Shown: piece by piece, positions 47,288-57,037 of the stretch | How positions within the stretch are numbered: position 1 is the stretch's first letter | Layout: every line of letters starts with the position of its first letter | Assembly: GCA_041395165.1 (NCBI GenBank) | Contig: JAWLBA010000001.1 | Span: forward strand, 1-64,000 | Direction of reading: 5' to 3' | Source of the DNA: JAIBCM01 sp041395165 | GTDB lineage: Bacteria; Verrucomicrobiota; Verrucomicrobiia; JADLBR01; JAIBCM01 | Length of the DNA: 64,000 nucleotides | Program-made: the position numbers and the translations under genes | Notes under the pieces: generated by a model | The model's database searches: none | The model's input: the letters and a program-made list of their open reading frames with translations, nothing else | What the model was told of the DNA's origin: nothing

Positions 47288-48697
47288 TCAGCAAGTTTTT
47301 TCGAAACGATTTTTTAAAGTTTGCTCGAGTTGATTGTGAATTCCTCCAAAACCGCCGTTGGAAAAGATGATAATAACATCTTTTTTTTCCAGTAGTGGCA
47401 CAAGCTTTTTGACGATAGCTGGAGCATCGGTTTCGTAGAATGCAGGCACTCCTTTGGCTTCGATGGACGCGACAACTTTTTCGGGATTCAATCGCTCATT
47501 TTCTGGCAATTGCTCCAGACGCGCGACTTGAGAAACAAAAACGCCATCCGCGAGAGCCAAAGCCTCGGGTAAGGAATTTTGAAAAACTGCGCGACGCGTG
47601 GTGTTGCTGCGTGGTTCGAATAATGCCCACAATCGTCGACCTTCATAACGTTGTCGCAACCCTTTTAACGTTTCTTTCATGGCTGTGGGATGATGTCCAA
47701 AATCATCGACAATCGTAATATCACCCACCGTTGCACGCTCCTCTTGACGACGTTTAACGCCTTTGAATTGTTGGAGCGCTTCGGCAATGGTGGAAAGATC
47801 AATTTGATAAAAATGCGCAGCAGCAATAGCCATCGCGGCGTTGCGAACATTAAACTCACCGTGCATTGGTAAGTCGAATTTTTTTCCTAAAACTTCAAAC
47901 TGTACTCCTAAGCTCGAAGATTGAAAATTTTTAATAGCAATCGCCGCATTGTTCGAAAAACCCACTTCTGTCACAGGCGCTAAAGCGTTTTTAACCACAG
48001 CCAGGGAATTGGGATCATCCGCGTTGACCAGAATCATTCCTTGTGTGGGCACGAGATTAACCAAGCGACGAAATGAGAGTTGGATCGACGCGAGATTTTC
48101 GTAAATGTCCGCGTGATCAAATTCGACATTATTAATAATCACCAACTCCGGAAGATAATGTAGAAACTTAGAGCGTTTATCAAAAAAAGCGGTGTCGTAT
48201 TCGTCTCCTTCCAAAATCCAAAAATTACTTTTACCCTTTTTGCAACCGCGATCAAAATTACCGGGCAACCCACCAATTAGAAAACTAGGATCTTTCCCAG
48301 CAAATTCAAAAATCCAAGCTAACAACGAACTCGTTGTTGTTTTGCCATGTGTGCCGGTAACAACTAAATTATGAGCGCCTTTCAAAAAAAATTCCTTCAA
48401 AACTTCTGGCAAAGATAAGTAGGGCAGTTTTTTGTTCAGAATCGTTTCCACTTCCGGATTACCACGACTTATCGCATTACCAATCACACAAAAATCCGGA
48501 GCATTACCTAAATGACTCGCTTCGTAACCCGATTTTAATTCCACGCCACAATTTTCTAAAAATGTCGACATCGGAGGATAAACATTTTGATCCGATCCTG
48601 AAACGTGATAACCGCAAGCTTGCATCATCGCAGCCACATTTCCCATAGCCGTTCCGCAAATGCCAACAAAATGAATTCGCTTTTTATCTTTTGTCAT
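47288..48697 (-). CDS. mpl: UDP-N-acetylmuramate:L-alanyl-gamma-D-glutamyl-meso-diaminopimelate ligase
   Basis: 469 residues of the Mur-ligase family. The N-terminus KRIHFVGICGTAMGNVAAMM is distinctive for Mpl/MurC. The P-loop VTGTHGKTTTSSLLAWIFE and central ILEGDEYDTAFFDKRSKFLH are Mpl-like. The C-terminal domain has DDFGHHPTAMKETLKGLRQR. Mpl reattaches recycled murein tripeptide to UDP-MurNAc. The EGDEYD acidic segment favours Mpl over MurC. The next gene encodes an L,D-transpeptidase, another peptidoglycan enzyme. Confidence 0.92.
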   Translation of the reverse strand: MTKDKKRIHFVGICGTAMGNVAAMMQACGYHVSGSDQNVYPPMSTFLENCGVELKSGYEASHLGNAPDFCVIGNAISRGNPEVETILNKKLPYLSLPEVLKEFFLKGAHNLVVTGTHGKTTTSSLLAWIFEFAGKDPSFLIGGLPGNFDRGCKKGKSNFWILEGDEYDTAFFDKRSKFLHYLPELVIINNVEFDHADIYENLASIQLSFRRLVNLVPTQGMILVNADDPNSLAVVKNALAPVTEVGFSNNAAIAIKNFQSSSLGVQFEVLGKKFDLPMHGEFNVRNAAMAIAAAHFYQIDLSTIAEALQQFKGVKRRQEERATVGDITIVDDFGHHPTAMKETLKGLRQRYEGRRLWALFEPRSNTTRRAVFQNSLPEALALADGVFVSQVARLEQLPENERLNPEKVVASIEAKGVPAFYETDAPAIVKKLVPLLEKKDVIIIFSNGGFGGIHNQLEQTLKNRFEKTC

Positions 48698-48790
48698 GAG
48701 AAAGAAAAGTTATCTGAATTTTAAAAATTAGAAAATTGATTATTTTTGCGTGTAAAATATTCATTTCTTGCTACAATCACCCCTTATTGC

Positions 48791-49465
48791 ATGAATTTTC
48801 GATTCTCCTGGTTATTACCGGTTATAGCAATGGGATGGTTGGTGGGTTGCGCAAGTTTGGATGAAGCCGACGATTCCGACGATGTTCCGTCTCGAGAAAA
48901 ATCGAAACCAACACCAAGACCGACGACCGTGGCTTACATTAGTGTCGCGCAACAAATGATGGAAGTAGTTAGAGACGGCGTTCGTATTGCGCGTTATCCC
49001 GTTTCCACTTCTAAATATGGTCTAGGTGACGATCCGAATAGTTATAAAACGCCACTTGGAATTTTTGAAATTGCTAAAAAAATTGGTGAAGGCGTGCCGC
49101 GTGGTGGCAAGTTTTATAAACGTAAATTTACTGGAGTCGTTTTTGATTTGGATCATTACGATCCTATTCTTCATCCCGCGGAATACGATAGCATTCTCAC
49201 ACGCATTTTATGGTTAAACGGATTGGAATGGCGCAATCGTCGCGCTTACAATCGTGGCATTTATATTCATGGCACTAACCAAGAGCATCTCGTGGGCCGA
49301 CCAGTGAGTTACGGTTGTATCCGTATGAAGAACAATGATGTTCTTAAGCTTTTTGAATTGTTGGATGAAGGCGCTTATGTTGTTATTCGCCAAGCGCCTT
49401 TGCCTAATGGCCCTTCTTACCAAGATTTGATTGCTCTTACCCAACGCGCCAACACTTCGGGCTAA
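48791..49465 (+). CDS. L,D-transpeptidase (YkuD) lipoprotein
   Basis: 224 residues from ATG 48791; a longer start at 48746 is less likely. The signal sequence ends in a lipobox (GWLVGC), implying a lipoprotein. The YkuD catalytic domain has IYIHGTNQEHLVGRP and SYGCIRMKNNDV with catalytic Cys in SYGCIRM. These enzymes form 3-3 crosslinks or attach proteins to peptidoglycan. It ends with a 4-base convergent overlap with the ABC exporter gene. Confidence 0.92.
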   Translation: MNFRFSWLLPVIAMGWLVGCASLDEADDSDDVPSREKSKPTPRPTTVAYISVAQQMMEVVRDGVRIARYPVSTSKYGLGDDPNSYKTPLGIFEIAKKIGEGVPRGGKFYKRKFTGVVFDLDHYDPILHPAEYDSILTRILWLNGLEWRNRRAYNRGIYIHGTNQEHLVGRPVSYGCIRMKNNDVLKLFELLDEGAYVVIRQAPLPNGPSYQDLIALTQRANTSG

Positions 49466-51336
49466 GCAGATTCGGTAATCAACGAATTACCGCCAAATTG
49501 CAATTCATTTAATCGTCGATAAAGCACGGATTCGTTCAATAAAAATTCATGAGTGCCTCGTGCTACAACTTGACCTTGGTCTAGCACGATGATTTCATCT
49601 GCTCTTTCAATGGTGCTCAAACGGTGTGCGATGGCAATTACTGTGCGGCCAGTGGAAAATTTATCAATTGCATCTTGCACTTTTGCTGCGCTTTCCGCAT
49701 CCAAAGCGCTTGTCGCCTCATCCAGCAAAAGAATTGGTGCATTTTTCAAAAAAGCGCGAGCCAAACTTAGCCGTTGTTGTTGACCACCTGAAAAACGACA
49801 ACCTTTATCGCCTACAATGGTATCATATTTTTTAGGGAGTTGCTCAATAAACTCATCAGCATGTGCCAAAGCAGCAGCTCGTTCTATAGATTCCTGGCTG
49901 GCTTTAGGTCGGCCATAGAGAATATTTTCCCGAATACTGGCGTGAAAAAGAAAAGTTTCTTGGGAAACCAACCCAATCTGGCGACGCAACGATTCCATCT
50001 CAATATCACGAATATCTTTGCCATCGATCAACACCCGACCTTGTTGAGGCTCATAAAAACGCATAATCAAATTGAAAATAGAACTTTTTCCCGCGCCACT
50101 CGGGCCGACGAGCGCATAAAATTTGCCTGGTTCAAAGACGAGAGAGACATTCTTTAAAGCGCGGCGTTGTTCCAAAATACGGCCTTCTTGCGGTCCTCCT
50201 TCTTCATGAAAACGGCGAATGACATATTTAAATTTTACATTTTCCAACTCTACTCGACCCTGTGATGAATCAATAACCAAAGCATTAGGCACGTTTTCTA
50301 CACTCGGTTTTGTATCTAAAATGCTAAACAAGCCTTGCAACATGGTAGATACGCGTTGAGCGGTTACATAAATGCGGCTTAAACTTTTAAAAGGGCCATA
50401 CATTAAAAAAATTCCGGTCGCGACAATGATCAAATCCTTAGCGGCCATGTGAGTATAAATCCCATAAATGATTGCTGCACCAAAACCGATCGAGGCCAGA
50501 ACTTCTACACTTGGACCCACCAATTCCATTAGCTTGCGATTTCGCATCGAAGCATTGTATTCGTCCAAGCCCGCCTTTTTGAAACGGCGGATTTCGTCTG
50601 CGCTTTGGGCGTAAGATTTGACCACACGCATGCCCAGCAGATTTTCTTGCAAAATGGTAACTGTTTCAGCTCCAGAACTTTCCTCTGCTCTGCCTTTACG
50701 ACGCACGCGGTAACCGATAACTAGGGCAGGAATTAAACTCGCGGGAATAAAAAACAACACCATTAACGTAAATTTGGGATTGTGATGAATCATGTAGCCT
50801 ATCACCCCGACCAAAGCCATGGGTTGTTTTACCACATCAGCCACCAATTGGGTTAACACCATTTGAGTATTTTTAGTGCGTTGCACGACCTGAAAAATGA
50901 GTTTTCCCGATTTTTGATTTGCAAAATAATCCAAAGACAACCGCTGCAAAGCGGAAAAAATTTCCGTTTTTAAATCAAATAAAATCCGCAACCCTACCCA
51001 CATTGTGCAATAAACACTGAGATAACCCAAAACTGCCCTTACAATAAAATAAAAAGGTACTAAACTACCAGCTAACACAATTTCCCATAGAGAAAGTTGA
51101 ACCTTCGATTTTTCTAAAGATTCCAAACTCCACTTTAAAAAAGGCAATAGAGCTCCCTCCCAACTTCCTGCCAGACCGCCTAGAGCCAATCCTGCAATCC
51201 AACGAAATCGATAAGGTTTTACGTATTGTCCCAACCGTTTAAAATGTGGCCAAACTTCCAAAAAATCTTTCACGGAATGCTGTAAAAATCGCTTTAAACG
51301 GTTTTGGGAAATTTCCCGAGTATCATTTTTTTCCAT
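49462..51336 (-). CDS. MsbA-type ABC exporter, half-transporter
   Basis: 624 residues. Six transmembrane helices occupy residues 40-330 (LALGGLAGSWEGALLPFLKW, LIIVATGIFLMYGPFKSL). The ATPase domain follows: Walker A ALVGPSGAGKSSIFNL, Q-loop IGLVSQETFLF, signature FSGGQQQRLSLARAFL, Walker B ILLLDEATSALD, H-loop IAIAHRLSTI. Homodimeric exporters of this type flip lipid A or phospholipids (MsbA) or export drugs; sequence alone cannot fix the substrate. Confidence 0.92.
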   Translation of the reverse strand: MEKNDTREISQNRLKRFLQHSVKDFLEVWPHFKRLGQYVKPYRFRWIAGLALGGLAGSWEGALLPFLKWSLESLEKSKVQLSLWEIVLAGSLVPFYFIVRAVLGYLSVYCTMWVGLRILFDLKTEIFSALQRLSLDYFANQKSGKLIFQVVQRTKNTQMVLTQLVADVVKQPMALVGVIGYMIHHNPKFTLMVLFFIPASLIPALVIGYRVRRKGRAEESSGAETVTILQENLLGMRVVKSYAQSADEIRRFKKAGLDEYNASMRNRKLMELVGPSVEVLASIGFGAAIIYGIYTHMAAKDLIIVATGIFLMYGPFKSLSRIYVTAQRVSTMLQGLFSILDTKPSVENVPNALVIDSSQGRVELENVKFKYVIRRFHEEGGPQEGRILEQRRALKNVSLVFEPGKFYALVGPSGAGKSSIFNLIMRFYEPQQGRVLIDGKDIRDIEMESLRRQIGLVSQETFLFHASIRENILYGRPKASQESIERAAALAHADEFIEQLPKKYDTIVGDKGCRFSGGQQQRLSLARAFLKNAPILLLDEATSALDAESAAKVQDAIDKFSTGRTVIAIAHRLSTIERADEIIVLDQGQVVARGTHEFLLNESVLYRRLNELQFGGNSLITESA

Positions 51337-51374
51337 AAATTATCTAACTATATCACATCTTCAAAAAAGAATCC

Positions 51375-53180
51375 CTATTGCTTTTGTTGTAATAACGATT
51401 CTGTAGCAAAATAAAACATTTTCTCAGCTAAGATTTGCGTGCCTTCGTCTAAAGCTTGATTTGCTTTTTTTAACCGTTCCAATTCCTGGTTTTGTAGTGC
51501 CTCACTTACTTTTTTGGCGAGTTGTTTGATAGCATCAATTTCTTTTGGCAGCAGGCGATTTTGTAATAGTGACAAAGCCTTGTCCGTTGCTTCCAGCATT
51601 TCTTTGGCTTTTAACTCAGCTTCCACCCAACGTCTTTGCGAGACATCTTCAAACGCGTGCGATAAAGAATCTGCAAGCATTTCTTCCACTTTTTGATCGG
51701 AAACTTCAATGGCCGACTTAAGTTCTATCACCTCTTCCTGCCCCGTTTTAATATCGCGCGCCAACACTTTCAAAATGCCGTCTGCATCAATCTCAAACTG
51801 CACGCCTACTCGTGGCACGCCGCGTGGTGCTGCTTCAAATTCCAATTCTAACTGTCCTAGAGGCCAATTATCTTTAGCAAGTTCGCGTTCCCCTTGAAGA
51901 ACCAGAATTTTCATCGCGCGCTGGTAATCCACAGCCGTTGTAAACATTTCACCCGCTTTAATTGGAATCGTTGAATTACGCGGGATGATCACATTCATCA
52001 ACCCGCCAAAAGTTTCGATGCCTAAAGAAAGTGGTGTGACATCCAACAATACCACATGAGAAATGTTTCCTTCCAAAATACCCGCTTGTAATGTTGCGCC
52101 CAAAGCTACTGCTTCATCGGGATTCATCGAAATGTTAGGTTCTTTACCAAAAATTTCTTTCACCAAATCGCGAACCAACGGCATTCGTGTTTGCCCTCCC
52201 ACCAAAATCACTTCATCCAAAAACTCCGGTTTGATTTTGGCATCCAACATGGCTTGAAGACAGTGTTGGCGCGTTTTTTCAATGATGGGTTTGGCCAAGC
52301 GATTTAACTCGTCACGTGTTAACACATAAGAAAAATTAAAATTTTCCTCAAGAAAAGGGAGATGAATTTCAGCTGATTCTTCCGTAGATAAAACGATTTT
52401 TACTCTTTCGGCTTCTTCACGCAATCGCGTGTTGATGATAACATTGGATTTTCCTGAAAATCCTTTTTCCAACATTTTTTGCCATAAAAATTCGCTGACT
52501 TTTTGATCAATATCATCGCCGCCCAAACAGGTATTACCATGCGTCGATCGCACTTCAAAAACACCGAGATTAAGTTCCAAAATAGAAAGATCAAATGTTC
52601 CTCCGCCCAAATCATAAACAGCAATCAAAGCACGCTGTTTTTTGTCTAACCCATAAGCTAGAGCGGCAGCAGTGGGTTCGTTAAGAATGCGTTCCACCGT
52701 CAAACCTGCCAGCTCGCTAGCGCGTTTGGTGGCATTACGCTGGGCATCATTAAAATAAGCCGGCACAGTAATCACCGCGCGACTGATTGGTTCGCCGCAT
52801 TCATTTTCCGCATTGGCTTTTAATTTTTTTAAAATTTCCGAGGCAATTTCTTCGGGTGAATAATTTTTATCACCAATGGGAACTGCCACTTGTCCGGAAG
52901 CATTTTGGGTTAAAAGATAATTCACCTTTTTTTCCTGATCATTTAACTCAGAGAAACGGCGTCCCATGAATCGTTTCACCGAATAAACCGTTTTTTCAGG
53001 GTTCAATGCCTGTTTTCGTTTTGCTGGATGGCCTACTAAAATTTTTTCTGAAGAAAAGTTGACCACGGAAGGCGTGATTCGGTGCCGTTCCGCATCAGCA
53101 ATCAGAATCGGAAATCCTGAATCCATTCTGCCCACTAAGGAATTCGTAGTTCCAAGATCAACCCCAATAATTTTAGACAT
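51375..53180 (-). CDS. hscA: Hsp70-family chaperone, HscA-like
   Basis: 601 residues from ATG 53180 (MSKIIGVDLGTTNSLVGRMD); six residues upstream are an alternative. The Hsp70 ATPase signatures are present: DLGTTNS, VPAYFNDAQRNATKRASELA, AVYDLGGGTFDLSILEL, VILVGGQTRMPLVRDLV. The length is below DnaK and lacks a Gly-rich EEVD-like tail, which fits HscA. An HscB gene lies nearby in the same orientation, separated by a protease gene on the other strand. HscA/HscB transfer Fe-S clusters from IscU. DnaK paralogue remains possible. Confidence 0.82.
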   Translation of the reverse strand: MSKIIGVDLGTTNSLVGRMDSGFPILIADAERHRITPSVVNFSSEKILVGHPAKRKQALNPEKTVYSVKRFMGRRFSELNDQEKKVNYLLTQNASGQVAVPIGDKNYSPEEIASEILKKLKANAENECGEPISRAVITVPAYFNDAQRNATKRASELAGLTVERILNEPTAAALAYGLDKKQRALIAVYDLGGGTFDLSILELNLGVFEVRSTHGNTCLGGDDIDQKVSEFLWQKMLEKGFSGKSNVIINTRLREEAERVKIVLSTEESAEIHLPFLEENFNFSYVLTRDELNRLAKPIIEKTRQHCLQAMLDAKIKPEFLDEVILVGGQTRMPLVRDLVKEIFGKEPNISMNPDEAVALGATLQAGILEGNISHVVLLDVTPLSLGIETFGGLMNVIIPRNSTIPIKAGEMFTTAVDYQRAMKILVLQGERELAKDNWPLGQLELEFEAAPRGVPRVGVQFEIDADGILKVLARDIKTGQEEVIELKSAIEVSDQKVEEMLADSLSHAFEDVSQRRWVEAELKAKEMLEATDKALSLLQNRLLPKEIDAIKQLAKKVSEALQNQELERLKKANQALDEGTQILAEKMFYFATESLLQQKQ

Positions 53181-53320
53181 AGCTTTAATTAGCAGCATCT
53201 TTTGTGAGTTGAAGCGCTAAAACGCGATTTTAACTAAGGAAGAAGGTTAGATTTTGGCTAAATTTTATAAATCGTTTGACTTAATGTCTTACGTGAGCGA
53301 AATTTTCTAAATTAAAAGTT

Positions 53321-55555
53321 ATGATTAAAACAAAATCTTTTATAAAGATATCTTATCATATTTTAATCTTTTTTATATTTGTTTTTTTAGTGTTGCCTAT
53401 TCATGCCAAAAGTGTCTCAGAACGTTTCGAAGAATTATTCCGTAGGTGTCCAATTATAGCTGAAGAAGTTTCACAACCTGATGCGCGTGGCACTTATACA
53501 CGCGTAAGGTTAGTAGAAACTGAAGAAGCTGGAGCTGAGTGGGTTAGGTTAGAAGCAACGATTCAAAAAGATTTTCAAACTGGGCGTGAGCATTTCCTTT
53601 CTTATCGGGCTGATGTGGCTGACGAGGTGATGGTAGAATTGAAGCGGGGTTATGAAAAACCGGCACTAGAAGCATTGTTGCAAAACTTAGGCATCGCAAG
53701 ATTTCGAATTATTGAAGAAACGCTTTTACCGGGTTACGTCATTAAAATTTTAAATCCTGAACTAAATAGTGTTCCTGAGTTAGTGGAATATTTAAATCGA
53801 CAACCTCAAGTTGATTTTTCGGAGAGTGATGGGCTTGGATTGTCAGCAGAAGAGGATCCCCCAACGAAAAAGCCTAATGACCCTAAGTATCAAGATAATG
53901 AGCAGGACAATTTATATCTCATCGATGCTCCAGAAGCTTGGTATGTTACAACCGGAAGTAAAGACGTTGTCGTTGCTGTGATTGATACGGGAGTGGATTG
54001 GAATCATGAAGATTTAAAAGGAAATATATGGGTTAATAGTGATGAAATTCCTAATAATGGTAAGGATGATGATAATAATGGATTTATTGATGACACTCGC
54101 GGCTGGGATTTTTTCTTAACGGATAGCAATTCGCCCATGGATCACGAGGGTCATGGAACATCGGTTGCGGGGATTATTGGAGCGGCGGGAAATAATAATA
54201 AAGGAATAGCCGGCGTTAACTGGAAGGTTAGTATTATGCCATTAAAATCAGGCAACCATACACATTCGAAAAAAAACATCATTAAATCCATTTACTACGC
54301 TTGTAAAATGGGAGCTGATGTCATTAATATTAGTATTTATGGACCACATTCCGTAAAAGAACTCAATGCTGTTAAATATGCTCAAAAACAGGGAATTTTG
54401 ATCGTGGCTTGTGCAGGAAATGATTCAGAAGAAAACAAGGGTTACGCCAATAGCTACGAGTTTCCTGCCTCATACAATGGATTGGACAACGTCATTAGCG
54501 TGGCAGCTGCTCATCAAACCTACAATAATAAATTAGAGGATTACTCCAACTACAGCACAAAATATGTCGATTTAGCAGCTCCCGTTGCTGAAATGACCCT
54601 TAATATTGGTAACAGCTACAGATATTTTAATGGAACATCAGCAGCTACTCCCCATGTAGTTGGTGTCGCGGCATTAATTAAATCTGTCCAACCCACATGG
54701 AAAGCTAAGGAAATAAAAAATCTTATTTTAGCAACGGTGGATAAAGTCCCTGAATTTGAAGATAAAGTTAAAACCGGTGGACGTTTGAATGCTTACAAGG
54801 CCATTCTCAATGCTAATTCTGGCAAGATTCGTATGCTAACGAAATCACCCATAAAAGTTAAAGAGCAGCCAGGTGGTAAACTGGTTGCCATCGAAATGGA
54901 ACGTGTCGATGGCAATTGCGGCAAAGTAGTGGTAAATTTAAGTAAAGTTGATGGGAGTGCAACGCAAGGTTTGGATTACAAGCCAGAAATTATTGATGCC
55001 GTATGGGGTCCAGGAGAAAAGGGTAAAAAGTATTTAACCTTTCGTATTCTTGATGATAATGAGGATGAGTATAGCGAATGGATTTTTGCTCACCTTAAAA
55101 TTCAAGGAGATGCAGTTTGGGAACATAACGGAGGTGATAAGGATATTGTTAGCATTCAAATCCTTGATAATGAGCCCGTGGGAGTTGTTAGATTTAAGAA
55201 GAACCTATATAAGGTCGAAGAATCGGTCGGCACAGTCCAGGTTGAAGTTGAGCGTGTAGGAGGAGCCAGCGGATCTGCTACAGTAAATTATAGACTTTAT
55301 TCTCTGATAGTTAAAAAAGGTAGTCAAGGGCCGACAGGAGATTTTATTCCTCCATTCGAAGGTAAAGTAAGCTGGGCCAATGGTGAAAGTGGAGTTAAAA
55401 CTTTTCCCATTCATGTTCGCCAAGATAATGTTAAAGAAGATGAAGAAGACATGTTTCGGCTGAAGTTGACCCCTGTGAATGGAACTGCGGTGCAAAATGG
55501 ATTAATCCCATTCATTATCAAAGCCAGCGATTACGATAATAAAAAAGCGCCTTAG
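53321..55555 (+). CDS. Secreted subtilisin-like serine protease (S8) with Calx-beta domains
   Basis: 744 residues. A signal/anchor segment (IFFIFVFLVLPIHA) precedes a propeptide. The S8 domain has Asp222 in VVAVIDTGVDWNHED, His278 in DHEGHGTSVAGIIG and Ser440 in YFNGTSAATPHVVGVA. Two Calx-beta modules follow: GSATQGLDYKPEI with DDNEDEYSEW, and GASGSATVNYRLY with a late DNVKEDEEDMFRLKLTP. It is a probable secreted, calcium-dependent protease. It sits between hscA and hscB on the opposite strand. Confidence 0.9.
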   Translation: MIKTKSFIKISYHILIFFIFVFLVLPIHAKSVSERFEELFRRCPIIAEEVSQPDARGTYTRVRLVETEEAGAEWVRLEATIQKDFQTGREHFLSYRADVADEVMVELKRGYEKPALEALLQNLGIARFRIIEETLLPGYVIKILNPELNSVPELVEYLNRQPQVDFSESDGLGLSAEEDPPTKKPNDPKYQDNEQDNLYLIDAPEAWYVTTGSKDVVVAVIDTGVDWNHEDLKGNIWVNSDEIPNNGKDDDNNGFIDDTRGWDFFLTDSNSPMDHEGHGTSVAGIIGAAGNNNKGIAGVNWKVSIMPLKSGNHTHSKKNIIKSIYYACKMGADVINISIYGPHSVKELNAVKYAQKQGILIVACAGNDSEENKGYANSYEFPASYNGLDNVISVAAAHQTYNNKLEDYSNYSTKYVDLAAPVAEMTLNIGNSYRYFNGTSAATPHVVGVAALIKSVQPTWKAKEIKNLILATVDKVPEFEDKVKTGGRLNAYKAILNANSGKIRMLTKSPIKVKEQPGGKLVAIEMERVDGNCGKVVVNLSKVDGSATQGLDYKPEIIDAVWGPGEKGKKYLTFRILDDNEDEYSEWIFAHLKIQGDAVWEHNGGDKDIVSIQILDNEPVGVVRFKKNLYKVEESVGTVQVEVERVGGASGSATVNYRLYSLIVKKGSQGPTGDFIPPFEGKVSWANGESGVKTFPIHVRQDNVKEDEEDMFRLKLTPVNGTAVQNGLIPFIIKASDYDNKKAP

Positions 55556-55583
55556 TTAAAATTAAGAAACAAATTGGCTTTGT

Positions 55584-56186
55584 CTAATCCGTCATCAAGA
55601 CAATCAATCTTGCATCCAATTGTTGCGCTGCACGTTCGGTAAAAGCAGTGGCGTGATAAACCTCTTTAATTTGTTGTTCATTTGCTTTGTTGGGTGCCCA
55701 AGACTCACTGAATAGCTTACATTGATTTTCCAAATTCTCTAGACTGTTTTCTATCTCCATTTTCAGAGTTTGAAATCGTTGGAGTAAATGGCTTTTTTCT
55801 GCTGACAAAAGTGCTTTGGATAAAGCGTTAGTTAACGTTTTTTCTTTGTTTTTCAAAGCATCAATTTCTTGGCATAACTCCCCTATTTTCCAATTTAATT
55901 CCATGGCATCTTTTTTGTCTTTAAAAATCGCTTTAACTTCATTGATTTCGTTCTGTGAAACGCCAAATTCCAGTTCCAACAAATGGGCCAGGCGCAATTT
56001 GGGTTGCGACAAAATTCGATAAGCCTCATGCATTTGCGAAAATTTTTCTTCCGCTTCCCGATGTTTGTCAGAATCGCGGAATTTGTCAGGGTGACTTTTT
56101 TCAGTAAATGCTAAAAATTTTTCTTTTAGTTTATCACGATCTAAAAAAGGTAATCGCTTTTCCTCAAATAAAGCAAAGGCGTCCAT
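55584..56186 (-). CDS. hscB: J-domain co-chaperone HscB
   Basis: 200 residues. The J-domain carries the HPD motif at residues 32-34 in TEKSHPDKFRDSDKHREAEE. The C-terminal three-helix domain (QPKLRLAHLLELEFGVSQ and onward) matches HscB, which binds IscU and stimulates HscA. It is 4 bases after the BtpA gene. Confidence 0.88.
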   Translation of the reverse strand: MDAFALFEEKRLPFLDRDKLKEKFLAFTEKSHPDKFRDSDKHREAEEKFSQMHEAYRILSQPKLRLAHLLELEFGVSQNEINEVKAIFKDKKDAMELNWKIGELCQEIDALKNKEKTLTNALSKALLSAEKSHLLQRFQTLKMEIENSLENLENQCKLFSESWAPNKANEQQIKEVYHATAFTERAAQQLDARLIVLMTD

Positions 56187-56189
56187 CGA

Positions 56190-56981
56190 CTATAAAGTGC
56201 GAAATTTTTTCACAAATTTTTTTAATCGGCTGGGCTCTAATTTTCCTAGAAAATCGCCATTTTTGCGAAAGGTTGAGCCAATAATAAATCCGTCAGCTAA
56301 AAGAAAATAAGTGCTGATATTTTCGGGAGTCATTCCAGAACCTAAAAAAATCGGGAGTCGAGTTGCTTTGCGAACACGTTTTAGCTCTTTGACATCGGGC
56401 GCTTCACCGGTTCGTGGGCCGGTAATGATTAGTCCATCAGCTAAAAAAAATTCGGCTTGTTTCGCTTCATCGGTAATATCTAAATCTGCAGTGAGTGCGT
56501 GAGAACAATGTTTCTTTTTGATGTCAGCAAAAACTCGAATAGTTTCACAACCCATTTTTTTGCGTTTTCTTAGTAATTTTCCAGCGCAGCCTTCGATAAG
56601 ACCTGCGCCGCCAACGTGCGCATATACATAACTTTCGACACGAATAAAATTCAGTTTTGCTTCGGCGGCAATTTCTAATGCGGTTTCATTAGCGGCTTCG
56701 AGAAGTTGTAATCCAATTGGACCAGGGAAACGGCGACGTACCTCACGCGCGATTTGTGTCATGAGACCAACAGCTTCCTGAGGCAATGGCGGTTTGATAT
56801 AAGGTAGATCATAGCTGTTCTCTAGAACGATGGCGTCGACTTTGGCTGACTGGTAAATAGCTAAATCACTGAGAACTTGGCTTAGAATAAGTTTGGAATT
56901 ATTTTGATAAAGAGGCGATCCCGGTAAAGGTGGCACGGCGATCATGGCTGCGAGGCATTTGGGAGGAAGGCTTGATTTCAT
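56190..56981 (-). CDS. BtpA/SgcQ-family protein
   Basis: 263 residues from ATG 56981. The TIM-barrel BtpA family is recognised by MIAVPPLPGSPLYQNN near the start, then DAIVLENSYDLPYIKP, 'NFIRVESYVYAHVGGAGLIE', 'DGLIITGPRTGEAPDVKELK' and IFLGSGMTPENIS. Cyanobacterial BtpA affects photosystem I; other members sit in sugar operons. No phosphotransferase genes are nearby, so the role is unknown. It lies divergent from the rhodanese gene and 3 bases from hscB. Confidence 0.85.
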   Translation of the reverse strand: MKSSLPPKCLAAMIAVPPLPGSPLYQNNSKLILSQVLSDLAIYQSAKVDAIVLENSYDLPYIKPPLPQEAVGLMTQIAREVRRRFPGPIGLQLLEAANETALEIAAEAKLNFIRVESYVYAHVGGAGLIEGCAGKLLRKRKKMGCETIRVFADIKKKHCSHALTADLDITDEAKQAEFFLADGLIITGPRTGEAPDVKELKRVRKATRLPIFLGSGMTPENISTYFLLADGFIIGSTFRKNGDFLGKLEPSRLKKFVKKFRTL

Positions 56982-57037
56982 GACTGTTAGCTTGAATAAT
57001 GACAGCAATTGCTAAATTATTGAAGTCTATAAAAATT

